NCBI GenBank assembly: GCA_946902875.1
Contig: OX336336.1
Location: forward strand, 5,736,545 to 5,800,544
Reading direction: 5' to 3'
Length of the DNA stretch: 64,000 nt
From: Nematopogon swammerdamellus
Lineage: Eukaryota > Arthropoda > Insecta > Lepidoptera > Adelidae
Below are positions 12,601-26,072 of this stretch, piece after piece; position 1 is the first letter of the stretch, and each line of letters begins with the position of its first letter. Position numbers and translations under genes: made by a program. The notes beneath the pieces were generated by a model. It saw only the letters and a program-made list of their open reading frames with translations. It was not told the origin of the DNA and did no database searches.

Positions 12601-15600
12601 TACCAATCTGCTCTGCCAAATGTACCAGTAACATTCAGTTCGGCAACATGAAATGCTGAAAGTCAACTTTGAACGTACATTATTGTCTTGCAGACTGTAA
12701 AGTTCCCCCGTTGTCAGAGAGAGAACATCAGTCGCCTGATCACATCACTTGCCCGTATGATTACAGCTTATTATCCGACCATATGGCGGTGAAAATCCCT
12801 AAAAATCCAAGTTTTCAAAGCGTCAACGGAAAACCCGCACATTTAATAACGGTGCATTCGCATGTATTTACTTCATGCATCAGGTACACAGTTCATGTAC
12901 CTACTTCGTATGTAGGAGTTTCATACGTAGGTACACTACACGCGTTTACGCAAGGTCACTCTACCAGAGAGAGAGACGAAACGATGTAGGAATGCGTTGA
13001 TTCACTGGTCCTAAAGCAGCGTAAGTACATTGTGTACTCAAGTAGTACACACACACGCACATACGAGTAGTTGGTAGGTATATCTTGTAGACACTCCCAC
13101 GCACTGACACGTGGATCGTTTTGTTGTTGTCTTCACTTTACTATTTTTATCTGTTACTAGCTTCTGTCCGCGGTTTCGCTCGCGTTCTTTCGTTTGGAGT
13201 CGCGCTGGCTACACTGAACTGAATGGAAAACGCGACCTATTTCCCTGGCCTTCTTAGGCACAAAAGTAATACATCGTATAACCAGCCTTGGCTGTGGCGG
13301 AATACGTCATTGGAAACCCCACGCGAATCCATTCAGTAGATCTCGACTTATTATAAGGCGCACAGATAGATAGGTAGGTAGGTCGTTATAGATTTTCCAC
13401 TTTAATTACTAGAATATCCTGCACCATAACGTTTGCGATTTCAAAACGTCTGTAATAACTTATTTTATTAATCCGGTATGGGTGGCTGAGTTAGAGGGGT
13501 CAAAGCACATGCTCCGACCAGCCAATCCGAGAAGGTAGGTGCCATATCGGAGACTTCCCTTTGGATTGATATATTTTGATGTAATTTGACCTAAATTGAT
13601 CTAAGCCTTGATTTTTGTTAAATAACGAAAACGGCTACAAAGCTAAACGACTAGACAATTTCTTAAATACCACCAAGGACAAACGCTAAACGTGAATCTT
13701 TTGTATTCACTACTGCGCCGTTTGTATACTATATGTACCTCGATATGTACCTACCTGCATATGTACCGGATGATTACCTACATAATTCAAACACTGAGCA
13801 GACAAAATAAACAACTCAACATAAATAACATTGTACATAGAAAACATATTTATGAAACATTATTAATTTGTCAGGATTACCTCATTCATAATTTGAGACA
13901 ACGATTTATCAATTAAAATAGATACGAATTCATGGCACATTACCACAACATCTTAGAGGTTATTGTATCAGAGGACCCTTGAAATAAATTGTATCACTAA
14001 TTGATGTTAATGAGCACACGTAAATACGTCTTCTTCATAACTCATCCATCATTCAACATTATCTTAATACGACCTTGGGTTAATAATAATATGTTATTTA
14101 CACTTACTATTCCGGTCAAATTACAGATATATGTACCTATTTCCAAAATTCCTCAATTATTTCACGATAACTAAACATAAGCCCAGACATAACAAATCTA
14201 CACGTGTTTAGTTCTTCTTCCCATTGAAATAGAACTTGCGCAATTTTCGACGTTTTTTTTTTTTTTTTTTATGGAAACTGACACCGTTGGCTACATCACC
14301 TACAACATCCGTGATGTCAGCCCATAACACCGCGTGAACTAGGTGCTATGTCAGTGCTTCCCTTCATTTCGCGCCGGCTACACTGAACTGGACGGAAAAC
14401 ACGAACTATTTACATAGCCGTTTCGACCGACGTTTCGCTCAGTGCGGTGGTACCAACCCGGCCGGGATAAACCCTACCACCCAGTAAGGTAAGAAGGGAA
14501 GGGACCTACAGTTTAACGTGGAATCCGAACCACGGTCAGCCTCCAACGGTCGGGCGTTCACCCATCCAATAACTGACCGCACCACTGAGCTGCCGAGGCT
14601 GACAATCCCTTAGTCGACTTTTACGACATGCGACGGGGAGAGATGCAGTGGGGCTATTCTTTTTAAGTACCGACCCCACACGGTACGTCCACACGTGTTC
14701 TTCATAGCTCATCATTCAACATTACCTTATTACGACCTTGGGTTAAAATACAGTTATTTACACTTACTATTCCGGTCAAATTACGGATATATGTACCTAT
14801 TTCCAAAATTCCTCAGTTATTTCACGATAACTATATATAAGTCCAGACATAACAAACCTACCGTTCAGTTCTTCTTCCCATTGAAATAGAACTTGCGCAA
14901 TTTTCGACGTATCCAAGAGTAGGTTACCTACCTATGAATGAAATTATACCTACAATCAACGGAAATATTTCGGTTTAATACGCACTCATACTTATATGTG
15001 TATAAGTACATGTGTGTCCAATTCAATTCTTTTATTGGCCTCTTTGGTACACTTTTACTATTACTTTTGGTACAGTTTTATACACTTAGACAAGTCAAAT
15101 ATTGTATAAAAATTATTCTTTTTCTATTTCTATCCAGCAAAAACAGGCCATCGTCAAAACAAATATTTAAAATACAAAAAAATAACTTAAAAATACTTTG
15201 AAATAAACCTAAATCGCCAAAACATTTAAAAAATATAATCTAGCTATAAAGTCAAATAATAAAAAAATAATTTCCGTTTACTTACTTAAAGGAGTCGGTA
15301 GACCGCTAAGTAAATTCCCGTGCAACTTTTGAGTCTTTATATTTAATTTACTTAGCGGTCCCCCGACTCCTTTAAGTAAGTAAACGGAAATTATTTTTGA
15401 CTTTTTAAGAGTCGGGGGTTTTTTAAATTTGTAATTTAACTTTTATTTCAAGCTTTTTAAAAAAAACCGCATGCAAATCGGTCCACTTTTTAAGATAATA
15501 ATTTTTTTTATTACTTAATTACTTTATTACTTGATTACAAACATAGCTAAGAACCATCCCGATTAAACAGGCTTCCTAATAAAAAAAAACGCATCCAAAT

Positions 15601-15636
15601 CGGTCCATCCGTTTGGGAGCTACGATGCCACAGACA

Positions 15637-15681
<45 letters not shown>

Positions 15682-18600
15682 ACACACACACACACACACG
15701 TCAAACTTATAACACCCCTCCGTTTTTTTCGTCGGGGGTTAAAAAACTCTATGAAAAATTAATTCATTCAATCAAAATAAATTCATAAGTCAGACTTATA
15801 ATTTGTTTCGACGTAACACGCACTCGTGTTATAGGTACATGGGCTCACGCAAGACGATGGTTACCGTTCACGGTTATTTAAAAAAAAACTATTGTTCACG
15901 GTTCTTGTACCTCTACCTTTCGGGTCAAACGTATGGTCCATCAAATAGTGTAGCTAGCTTTTCACATTCCTAATTCGTCACTTTTTGTTTTACTTACAAT
16001 CAGAAAAATTACTACAAACGTACAATAGATTCTTAGCAACTAATTTTCTGAGTGTTTTTCATCGATCCGTCTAATACCGCCAACTAGTAGGTCTTATTAT
16101 TTATTTATTTATTTATTATACACAGGCAACCTTGGCTGATACGTCTATAGCCTGTTAAAATTTGTTGTTTTGAAACGGTACTCGACGAAAAATGTCTCCA
16201 TATAGCGCCCAGTGCCGTTACAAGCTCTTCAAGATGTCATTCATAATCCCTTCGTATCATCCCTAGCGACAGCACCGCGTGGGGGTAGTGCGGGTAGGGG
16301 GGGGGGGGGGGCGACGGACGTGACAGTCTCCACGTGCGCGGGCTGATGGGAGGGACGGCGAGAGTCGGAGGGAGGGGAGGAGTGACCTAGATACGCGCGG
16401 GTCGGCGCCCTAGCGAGGTCGACCTTCGGCGCCGGGCGGCGTTAGGCGGGCGCGGGCGGGGGCGGGCGGGCGGCGCTCTGCAAGTAAGGCGGGCGGGGAA
16501 TTAGTGCAGGCGGTCGTTACGTAAACTGCCACTCGGCACGGGTTAAACGAGGAAGTACGGATTAGGATTGCAGTTGAGCGGGGAATTGAGTGCAGAACGC
16601 TAAGCGACTGGAAAGCTTTAATAAAAATAACCGAGTACAGTTGCCCAGGTTTTGTGCTCAGTGTACCTGAATATATTTATTGCGTGCCTTTTTCGAGGTA
16701 AAACCTAGATTCTTTATTTATAATCTGTTTTTACCCGACTACGGCAAGCTACCTTGTTACCTTGATGAAACCAAGGAGTTGCTTTATTGTACGAAATAGT
16801 GTGTATAAGACTGGTTTTTAGGTTTCCGTATGCCGTACGGAAACCTGTTACTAAGTCTATGCCGCTCCGTCTGTTCGTCCGTCCTAGGGTTGTATCGTTT
16901 CAGCCGTAATAGGTAGCCGGTTGAAATTTTCACAGAATATGTGTTATTTATTATGGAGGATGTGCCAAGAAATATTAAAAAAAGCAAAAACAAAAAAAAT
17001 CAGGAGTGTCCCCACACAAGAAACGTGATATGAATAGATTTGTCCATATTCACGCTACTGAATAATAGATGGCGCCACAGGTTATATATTTTGAATTATA
17101 GAAAGACAAAATATAGACCAATATGGTTTTTTGACTCCGTGCGCGAGTAAAAACCTTGCACTGGAACTATTTTTTTTTTCATTATTATTATTCTCCTCAA
17201 CCATCTATTAGAGATGAATGAATAAAATTTTTCCTTGATTTTTTATTTTTCCTCGATGTTTTTTTATAGAAAGGGCGACATGTGGCGCCGAACCACCCAT
17301 AAGGTGTCTAACGACGCCCATGGACATTAAAGTAATTCTAATGAATAAGCAGTTCGCTCAGCTCCGGGTGAACTCAGTCACTCTCAAGCGAGATAATTAT
17401 TTATTTTATTACCTTCCAAACTCTGTAACGTGTCATTTTCCTAAAATAACGTTCTAAACTAAACTCGAAAGTGCCTCGTTCTACTTGTAGAGTTTGAAGT
17501 GAACAAATTTTATTTGGTCGAAATTTAGTTTTAGATTTATATTTTACTTCCAAATTTATGGCTTATCTAAAATACGTGTTATTAAAAATTATCGTTAAAT
17601 GTGAGACTTAAACTCCCATAACAGGTATATTATGTAAATATGCTTCCTCCAAGGGTCAAGACTACTTACCCACGGTGAGGGTATAATTTACCAAGACCGT
17701 TTTTAATCATTGATTACTTAATAATTACTTTATCACTGATAATTATTATGCACATATGTATGTACGCACATACATATGTTTTTTATGTATACCGACATGC
17801 GTGGCTGTACCGAGAGACAGAGCCAAAAACACCTCTCCTCGCGAAACCACGCTCAGATAGGCGCCAAGCCAGCAGATTTGCGGGTTGTTGCTAGGCTGTC
17901 TAGCTAGCCTGTTGATGTTTGAAGACACCCAGGTGTACTATGTAGGTATGTGTTTATATATATTAGTTTTTTATAGAAACTGACACGTTTGGATACATCA
18001 CCTACTACACCCTTGATGTCAGCCCATAACACCTTGGTGAACTAGGTGGCATGTCAGTGCTTCACTTCGGTCGTGCCGTCTACACTGAACTGGACGTAAA
18101 ATACGAACTATTTACATATCCCTTTCACCCGACCTTTCATTCAGTGCAGTGGTACCAACCAGGGCGCGTCAATCCCTACCACCTAGTAAGGTAAAAAAGG
18201 GAAGGGAGGGACCTACAGTTTTACGTGGAATCTAAACCACGGTCAGCCTCCAACGGTCGAGCGGTCACCCATGCAAGCACTGACCGCGCCCAGGTGTGCT
18301 TACGATCACGACCGACAGTCGACCGACGGAACCACTAAGGTACCGAGGCTGACAGAATGTACTATCGCTAGCGTATACACAGGTCAACGGCTTATAGCGA
18401 GCTCACTCAGCACAATCCCAGCTAAAGTGATATCAATGACTCGGTGACATCTAGGGCCAGCTGCGCCTCTGGACACGTGGACTCACTCCCACACTTATTT
18501 ATTGACTAGCTTTAGCCCGGCAATACTCTAGCTGCATTGTAAATAAATTTTGCTAAGGAGTCGTGTATCTAGTATGCTGTAGTGACATTTTTTTGACATT

Positions 18601-21600
18601 GAAAATTTATTTTCGATCGCTTCAGTATATTCCCCGATTTCCAGCGACAGTGACGCGAATCGATGGGGGCTACAAGATGGTCAAAAAGAAAATTTAAAAA
18701 GTTTGAGAGTTTTTGAGAAAATCGCAAAAACCGCTTGAAATAGCCGTTTTTAGGGGGTTTAAAAAGGGCACTTTTAAACATATTTCTAAATATATATTTT
18801 AAACTTTTATATTTTTATATTATAGATTGACTCAATATCTGGGGATTTTTCTTGATAGTTTAAATAAAGTGAAAAAAAAATTTAGTTATGATTTCTTTTT
18901 TTATTTTCCTTTACGCGAGTTACGAGTCGTCTTTATCTTGGTTTTCGTGTATGCTTATACTTGAAAATTAAGAATTTAAATTTTTTTATTAATTTTTGAG
19001 AATTTTTGAGAATTTTGTAAATTTTTCAAAATTTACATATTTCTTATATTTGAATACGCACTAAAAGTCATTTTGAAAGTACCCGAAGGTCATGTAATGC
19101 ATGAGATCTGTGATTTTTCTTCATAGAACTCAAGGCTTCCGTACTTCATAAGAGGAGAAAACTGAACCCTTATAGGATCACTCTCCATTCTGCCTGTCTG
19201 TCTGTCTGTATGTCTGTCTGTCTACGAAAAAAGTAATGTTAAAAATTTGTAATTTGGTAAATATATCTATAGAGTTTGATGACCCAATCACGGACGTATA
19301 GCGTAAATGATGTGAATTTCGATTTTGGGGGTAAATTTTGGGGGACAAATTTTAAAGTTTTTTTTTCAAGTGCATTATGTGAAAAATAATTTATTAAATA
19401 ATAATTAAATATCTTCAAAGTGGACCGATTTGCGTGCGGTTTTTTTTAAGTTTTAAATAAAAGTTAAATTATAAATTTTAGAAAACCCCGACCTGGGTAA
19501 ATGTCAAATGTTGGGCATCATCGCCAGAGTAAAAAAACTCCCGACCCTTAAAAAGTCAAAAATAATTTCCCTTTACTTACTTAAAGGAGTCGGGGGACCG
19601 CTAAGTAAATAAAATATAAAAATTCAGAGATGCGCGGGAATTTACTTAGCGGTCCCCCGTCTCCTTTAAGTTAGTAAAAGTAGTTTTTTTACTCTGGCGA
19701 TGATGCCCAACATTTGACATTTACCCAGGTCAATACTATGCACCCGACACAATAAATGTGATATATTGGTTGGTTGTTCATTGTGAAACGATCGAAAAGT
19801 GTTTTGTGACTTAGTCAGTGAGGAAGTTATTAAATGTATAAACTTCTGAGAATTCCTGTACAGATTTCGAAAGATCAACTGCATTTAAAGCCATAAAATA
19901 CGCGACAAAATAGTTAATAGACCTGTTACGTAGCTCCTGCTGACTTCGCATAATGTCAGCAAATTGGTGTCACCGAGACCTTTTCACTGCTCAGATAGTA
20001 CTCGAGTTGGACTCAGTCCAACTATTACTCAGTTAGGACAAGTCAACATTTCAATGCGACTTGCGCGTGCGCGCGTGGCTCGGTAAGTACCGAACGGGAC
20101 TTTAGTTCGTCTTCTCTTATTTATAAAAGTGAACGTCTTTCTGTATGTTTGAGGTAAAATCCGGAACCACTGAACATATTTTGGTACGGTTTGTACCAGT
20201 GTAAAGAGTAGTTCTTGAGGCTCACTATATGCTATTATAACATCACGCTTAATAGCAATAGGGCCGAGCAGTATCAAAGAAAGTATACTCAGTGTGAACG
20301 GAATTTGGTCCCGAATGGCGCCTGGCCTGATAGAGAGAAAGAGGGGGAGGGAGGGGTAGGGAGGGGGTGGGAGGGTGAGAGAGAGATAGAGAATATAAGA
20401 GAAGCGATAGTTTATTATCATATATTTAATTTTTTATATTGATATTATTCATAAAATGTACACAGTTTAATTCATATATTTGGACTTATGTCGTCTTCAG
20501 TGAAAATTATAATATACATACATTTGCGTTTAAATCGAATTTGATATTGCAACCGAGTCTACCACGAGCAAAGCCGCGGGCAAAAGCTAGATTTATATGA
20601 AACGTTAAAAGTATTGGTAGATATTTATTTTTTCGACTGCGTTAACTTCCGACCCCACTGCTCGGCTCATATGAATATATGAAATATGAAAATATGTAGA
20701 GCAAGAAGTGACTCGTAGAAACATCGAAGAATCCATAATATTTTATGTGACCTAATATTTTCCGGGAGATGTCGTCTTCCACAAGGACCGCAATAGTAAC
20801 AAATATTTAATATAAAAGATGTAATGAACATAGTTTTCAAAACCTTTGGTACAAGTGTCGATCTCACAACCTTTAATTTTTTGTAGGTAGATCTTCATAG
20901 AAAAAAGTATGGGCACTGCTATATAGCCTATATCCTGACAGATATATACCGTATTACATAGGCAAAAACTAAAAGCTTGGGTTAAGCGAACATACATTCA
21001 TAATAAATTCAAACGGCAGATACAACTGCCGATCCCAAAGCCATCTGTGGTGGGCTCACTTCACACCAACAGGTGTGAAGCGTTCAGTGGGGAAGGCTAC
21101 AGCAAATTCGTGAGTTTGACAAGGTTCTATAAGTTTACCTCTAATTTGATCCAACTGATATACATCTCTTATGTATTATAGCTATGTGGAGTAATGTGGT
21201 AATGTTCGCTGCTAGACCAACTCCCGGCTCTATTCCAAGTTTGACTCAAATAAAACTTGCCTTTTGTGTATCATGTTTAGGATAGCGTGCAATGTAGAAT
21301 ATTTTGATTTTAAATTTCATTTTTGTCAGCCTTGGTAGCTCAGTGGTGCGGTCGGTCGATTGTTGTTAAGCAACCCTAAGCGCGTTCAGTACTTGGATGG
21401 GTGACCGCTCGACCGTTGGAGGCTGACCGTCGTTTGGATTCCACGTAAAACTGCCTTCCCTTCTTACCTTACTAGGTGGTAGGGTTTATCCCGCCCGGGT
21501 TGATACCACCGCACTGAATGAAACGTCGTCGGTCGAAACGGCTCTGTCAATAGTTCGTGTTTTCCGTCCATTTCAGTGTAGCCGACATGAAATGAAGGGA

Positions 21601-24600
21601 AGCACTGTTATAAGCTGACATCACGGATGCCGTAGATAATGTAGCCAATCATGTCAGTTTCCTTAAAAAAATAATAATAAAAAAAATTCAATAGTTTAGT
21701 ACGACGAAGCATCATACATAACATAACTCGCCACAGAGTAAGAAAACCCGCTCGCGCCTCTATGCAATGGCGACCATCCGGGGGGTATACTTATATCCAA
21801 AGTCTAGTATGCGAGTTGCTCTGATTGGTCGAGAGACGAGTCTCAGCGAAGCTATACTGAATCAGATATTCGTTTGGTCGCATAATATGTACTTTGGTGG
21901 CTCAGTGGTAGAGTGTAGTGTTTTTATTTTTTCGATCTCAGCCATGGGTTCGTGTCCCTTTTGCCAAAATTTGTTTTGTTTAACTTTTTTTTAAGCAATG
22001 TTAGGGTGTTAAAATTAGGTTATGGTTATTATTTTATAACCACATAAGAAAACTTTATTTTCGTAAATACTTCCGAAATTTATATTTCCCGCCAAAGTTG
22101 AGAACGACCAATCAGAGCAACTCGCGTACTAGACTTTGGAAATATGCATCCGGGTGGAGGCGGCAGCCGATCCCTGTACTGCGTGTCTTCCTTTGTGTGT
22201 CTACAAGCAATAATGCACTTGTATGCGTGACGCGTTGTTGCCTGAGCGCGGAGACGCGACGTGATTGGTCCTCGCGACCGATGTTCTGAAAAATGTTCCA
22301 AATATTAGCACTAATAAACGTTGCCACATGTCGCGCTATCCATAAAAGAAACTAATTACCTGCGTAACTCAAAATAAATTGGTTATGAATTTGCATCTAT
22401 CGCCTACACCGTGCTACTACCGACACGTTTAGGGGCATGCACACGGTGAAGGAAGGTGGGAATATCGCTATGTAATATTTTTAGTAAAACGTGTCGCCAG
22501 TGCGGTAAGTAGCAGTGGAACCATGAATCTGAAGTCCACCAATCACTGACTACTAGCCACTATTTAATTCCACGTGCGCTGGGTCGCGACCACTCCGTGA
22601 TGCGACTGATGCAATACCGCGCCCACGTCGATGGCATATGCCCCCAGTTGATGGCGAAGTACCCAGTTTGCTTGGACAACTCTTTACACCTTTCTTCTCC
22701 GTGAGTTGGAATAGAGCTACTGCACTCGAAAGCACAGTGACACACAGTGCACCGTCTCCGCTCGGCCTGCGCCTGCGCGCCGCGCGCCGGTAGCTCGGTG
22801 CAGTGTCACATGAGTGTCATGCACGCAATCTTGTGGCCAAGTGCGCCGCTCGCCGCGACTCAGTGTCAGAGTGACCCAATAGCGCGGGGAGGGAGAGGGG
22901 CGACCGGGAAGCGAGCGGGCGGGGCGCGGCGCGCGGTGGGGGGAGGGAGGGGAAGCCGGCTCGTCGCGTGCGGTAGGTCGCGTCCGCGCTCGCAGCCAGC
23001 GGACGTGGAAAACTCTAACTTTCTTCGGCGCTACTTTCAGAGACGCGAAACACATTTTCCGACATCGCGCCGCCGCCCGCGTCGCGCCCCGAGCTTCCAC
23101 ATATACGTAGGGAGCGATTTGAGAGCCTGCACTTTGAGACTGTCATTAAAATGTTGCAGAAGGAATTTGAGCAATTTTACACTTTTACAAAACTTCATAC
23201 GCTCCTTGATACTTTTCAATAAACTTTTGAACAAATTTAAAATCGCGATGTGAGGAAAAACAATCGCCCCAAGATAATGTCTGGAAGAAGACAGAAGGGA
23301 GATGTGAAGTTGTCGGCGGAGTGCGCAATAGTGCATGCACCGCTCCTGGCGAGATCTCAACACCACCGCCCTGAATGAGTCGTGTATGGATCACTTGAAT
23401 AGTACGTACTTTATCGCTTATTTTTAATGGGTATTTATTTTAATGTTAAAGTCCAAAATATTGAGAGTACCTATGTTGTATGAACAATGGCAATTAATGA
23501 ATTTACAGCTGAAAACCAAAGCTGTTGTGTAACTGTTCAACCAAAGTTTTGCCTGATTTTGCCGCTTCCAGATACAACTTCTGATATACAATACTCGTGT
23601 AATCTACTTGAACTGAAATTAAGAATGTGAATGAAATACTAAAATAGGCTGAAGTGAAATAAGATGGTCCAACCTTTCATTAATCAATTTCAAACACATT
23701 CACTCCTTAAAGTTGAATAACAGTGTTGAAAATCTAAAGTATCTGAATAAAACACTCTTTATTTTCAGTCGGCTTAAAAGATAATTTTGAAAATTCGTGC
23801 GTAAGTTCTTTATAATACTCTACATGGCATATAATATGGAGTATAATTTAATTTATTTATTATATTAATGTTTTCTGTTGATAAATCTGCGCATGCGAGT
23901 ATTTCAAAGGAAAATATTATGATCTATATTCTTCATGAGGTACCACTCTAAAGCACAACGCTTATTTCATTCATTTCCGTGCTTTCAAGCTGCGCGCGCA
24001 GGCCAATAGCATTAACCCTATCTGACCGACTTGATCTCAAGAGCTCTCCGCCAAACCATAGCCCTGTGGTTCCCAAACTAAGATTTTAATCTTAGTTTGG
24101 GAACGTTTTGATACGTTTTGATACAACACGTTTCTATCCTAAATACGCCCGTGAGGCACAGATTAAATAATGGCCCCTAAGACTGAGGACAGAACTATCA
24201 TTCATGGTCCCTCGTCATGATAAACATGCGGCACGTTCTCTCAAGTACTTAAAAATTAAAATTCTACTTCAAAACTGATTAAAAAAACGCTACCAGGCAA
24301 TACAACCCCATTTAATTCGCTGTTAAAACCAAATCCTGCTGCTACGCACAATGTTTTTGACGTAGCTGAGTGTCTGGTCTCGTTGTTTGAGACTCAGACA
24401 CAACCAATTTCATCCCCGACAAGGTGCCGGTCCGGTTTGAGGTGGACTAATGCCTCAAGGGAAATGCCATCTATACGTGATTTGAATCGCCACCACCAGC
24501 CAGCGAGGATTTAGGGACGGCTTTCGATCTGTTTGTGAGCCAGTTCAGGGGTAATGGCCTCAAACAGCTTGGGAACCACTAGACTAGGTACAGAGTCTAG

Positions 24601-26041
24601 CTAGCCGCACACTAACGAAGCTCGTGTGTGTATTGGTGAACACGGACGGGGCATGCGCGTTTGTAGTGGTGCACACGGACGCACGCGGTCGGGACGCGCG
24701 GGTGTAGTGGTAACGACAAGCGGATCATTGTGCGCGGGCGCTGCTTCCGCGACTGCATCTGCAACACTTTCACTTTCGCGTGGACCACGACGGTCGACTG
24801 CGACTTGCGAGCCTAGTGTGCGCGTCATTATACCAAGCTACCGGCGCGGCGACCGAGATTGCGGCCCTATTTCTACACGTCGAAAATTTCCAACTTGACA
24901 CTGCTGGAAATGTTTCAAGCAGTGTCAAGTTTCCAAACCGGTGCACAGTGATAGGTTCTTTTGAGCTATCATACAGTAAAACTGTTCTTAAGTGAACCCG
25001 CGACCATCTCTTGCTGACCGGCCACCAATAGTAATCATGTAGAAGTATTTTTGACCCGCCAACGAAATTCATAAGAGAGACTCTTTCAGACCGGTTACAG
25101 TTAAAAGTATTATTGACCAAAAATGTCATTTACCATTTAATTCTTACTTGAGCCCCTACACAGAAAAATTTAACCGGCTAACTAAGCACACGGTCATTAG
25201 ACCGTAACTAGAGCAGCACAGCCGGCCGCCGCCTCCGCGCCCCGCCTCCGCACGCGGCACGCGGCTGCCTCTCTTCACTTCATCCTCCGGGTCCCCCCTC
25301 CCTCGCGCACGTGACGTGATGCAACTCAACCCGCGGCATAGGGAATTGCAGTGTCGCGCCCGTGCGCGCCTCCCCGCTCACCCACCAGCCCGCCCCGCCG
25401 CCACAGAAAGTGCGATTACGCCGCGCGCGGCCATTGACACTTCACCCAGTTTCTATTTCCTGCTTCTAAAAAGACGTCGTCGTCGACTGAGCGCCCCTTT
25501 CCTTTCCGCGCTCCCGGGCGCGGCGCGGCGCGCGGGAGCGAGTGCGGAGGCGCGGCGAAGGACCGCGGCGCGCGTAGAGCGCACGCGGGCGCCGCGCGCA
25601 CGAGTCGTCGCTAACGGTCTATCGTATGTTCGCAGGCGAGTCGGCAGCCGACACGAGCACCTCGTCGCCGGACCCGGGCCCGCCGTCGCCGCGCATGGCG
25701 GAGGCGGGGCGCGCCACGCCGCCGCACCCGCCGCCCGTGTTCGACGGCGGCGGCTCGCCCTCGCCGCCGCTCGCCGCGCCGTCGCCGTCACCTCCCGCCC
25801 AGCAGCACCCGGCGAGACACCCCACCGTCATCCGGTCCGCACCACCGCCCTACTCCGTTATCAAGTTCGAGGGCGCGTCCGGAGGCGGCGGCGGCGGGGG
25901 CGGCGGAGGCGGCGGAGGCGTCCAAGTGAAGTTGGAGAGCGCACCGCCGGAACCTCCGCCTCAGCCGTACCGGCCGCGCGCGCCCCTACACTCGCAGCTT
26001 CCGCCGCAACCGGCGTCGCACCACCATCACCTCCACCAGCA

Positions 26042-26072
<31 letters not shown>

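Larger units (their letters stand above)
690..25635 (+). other. HR4: HR4 intron 1: remaining unannotated sequence
   Basis: Between the elements listed separately I see mostly AT-rich unique sequence without coding signal: 1400-2625, 2886-3384, 3760-4254, 5431-5779, 6506-6862, 6945-7237, 8400-9460, 10154-11365, 12250-14024, 14912-15270, 15742-16254, 16966-17965, 18354-19134, 19736-21324, 22166-22739, 23051-24365 and 24830-25199. Small related fragments at 12360-12440 and 17280-17330 are inverted copies of an unnamed repeat. An RTE-like piece (acccgactgcaaaaaagaag) is at about 1758-1860. Confidence 0.5.

Noticed and set aside
12951..12958. Nuclear-receptor half-sites (AGGTCA types at about 12951, 19086, 34120)
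   Set aside because: Single hexamers occur by chance every few kb. There is no repeat spacing or conservation evidence to support them.
22747..23253. 168-codon plus-strand frame in a CpG island
   Set aside because: Its Arg/Ala-rich composition then AT-rich tail is what CpG-island sequence gives by chance. No homology was recognised.
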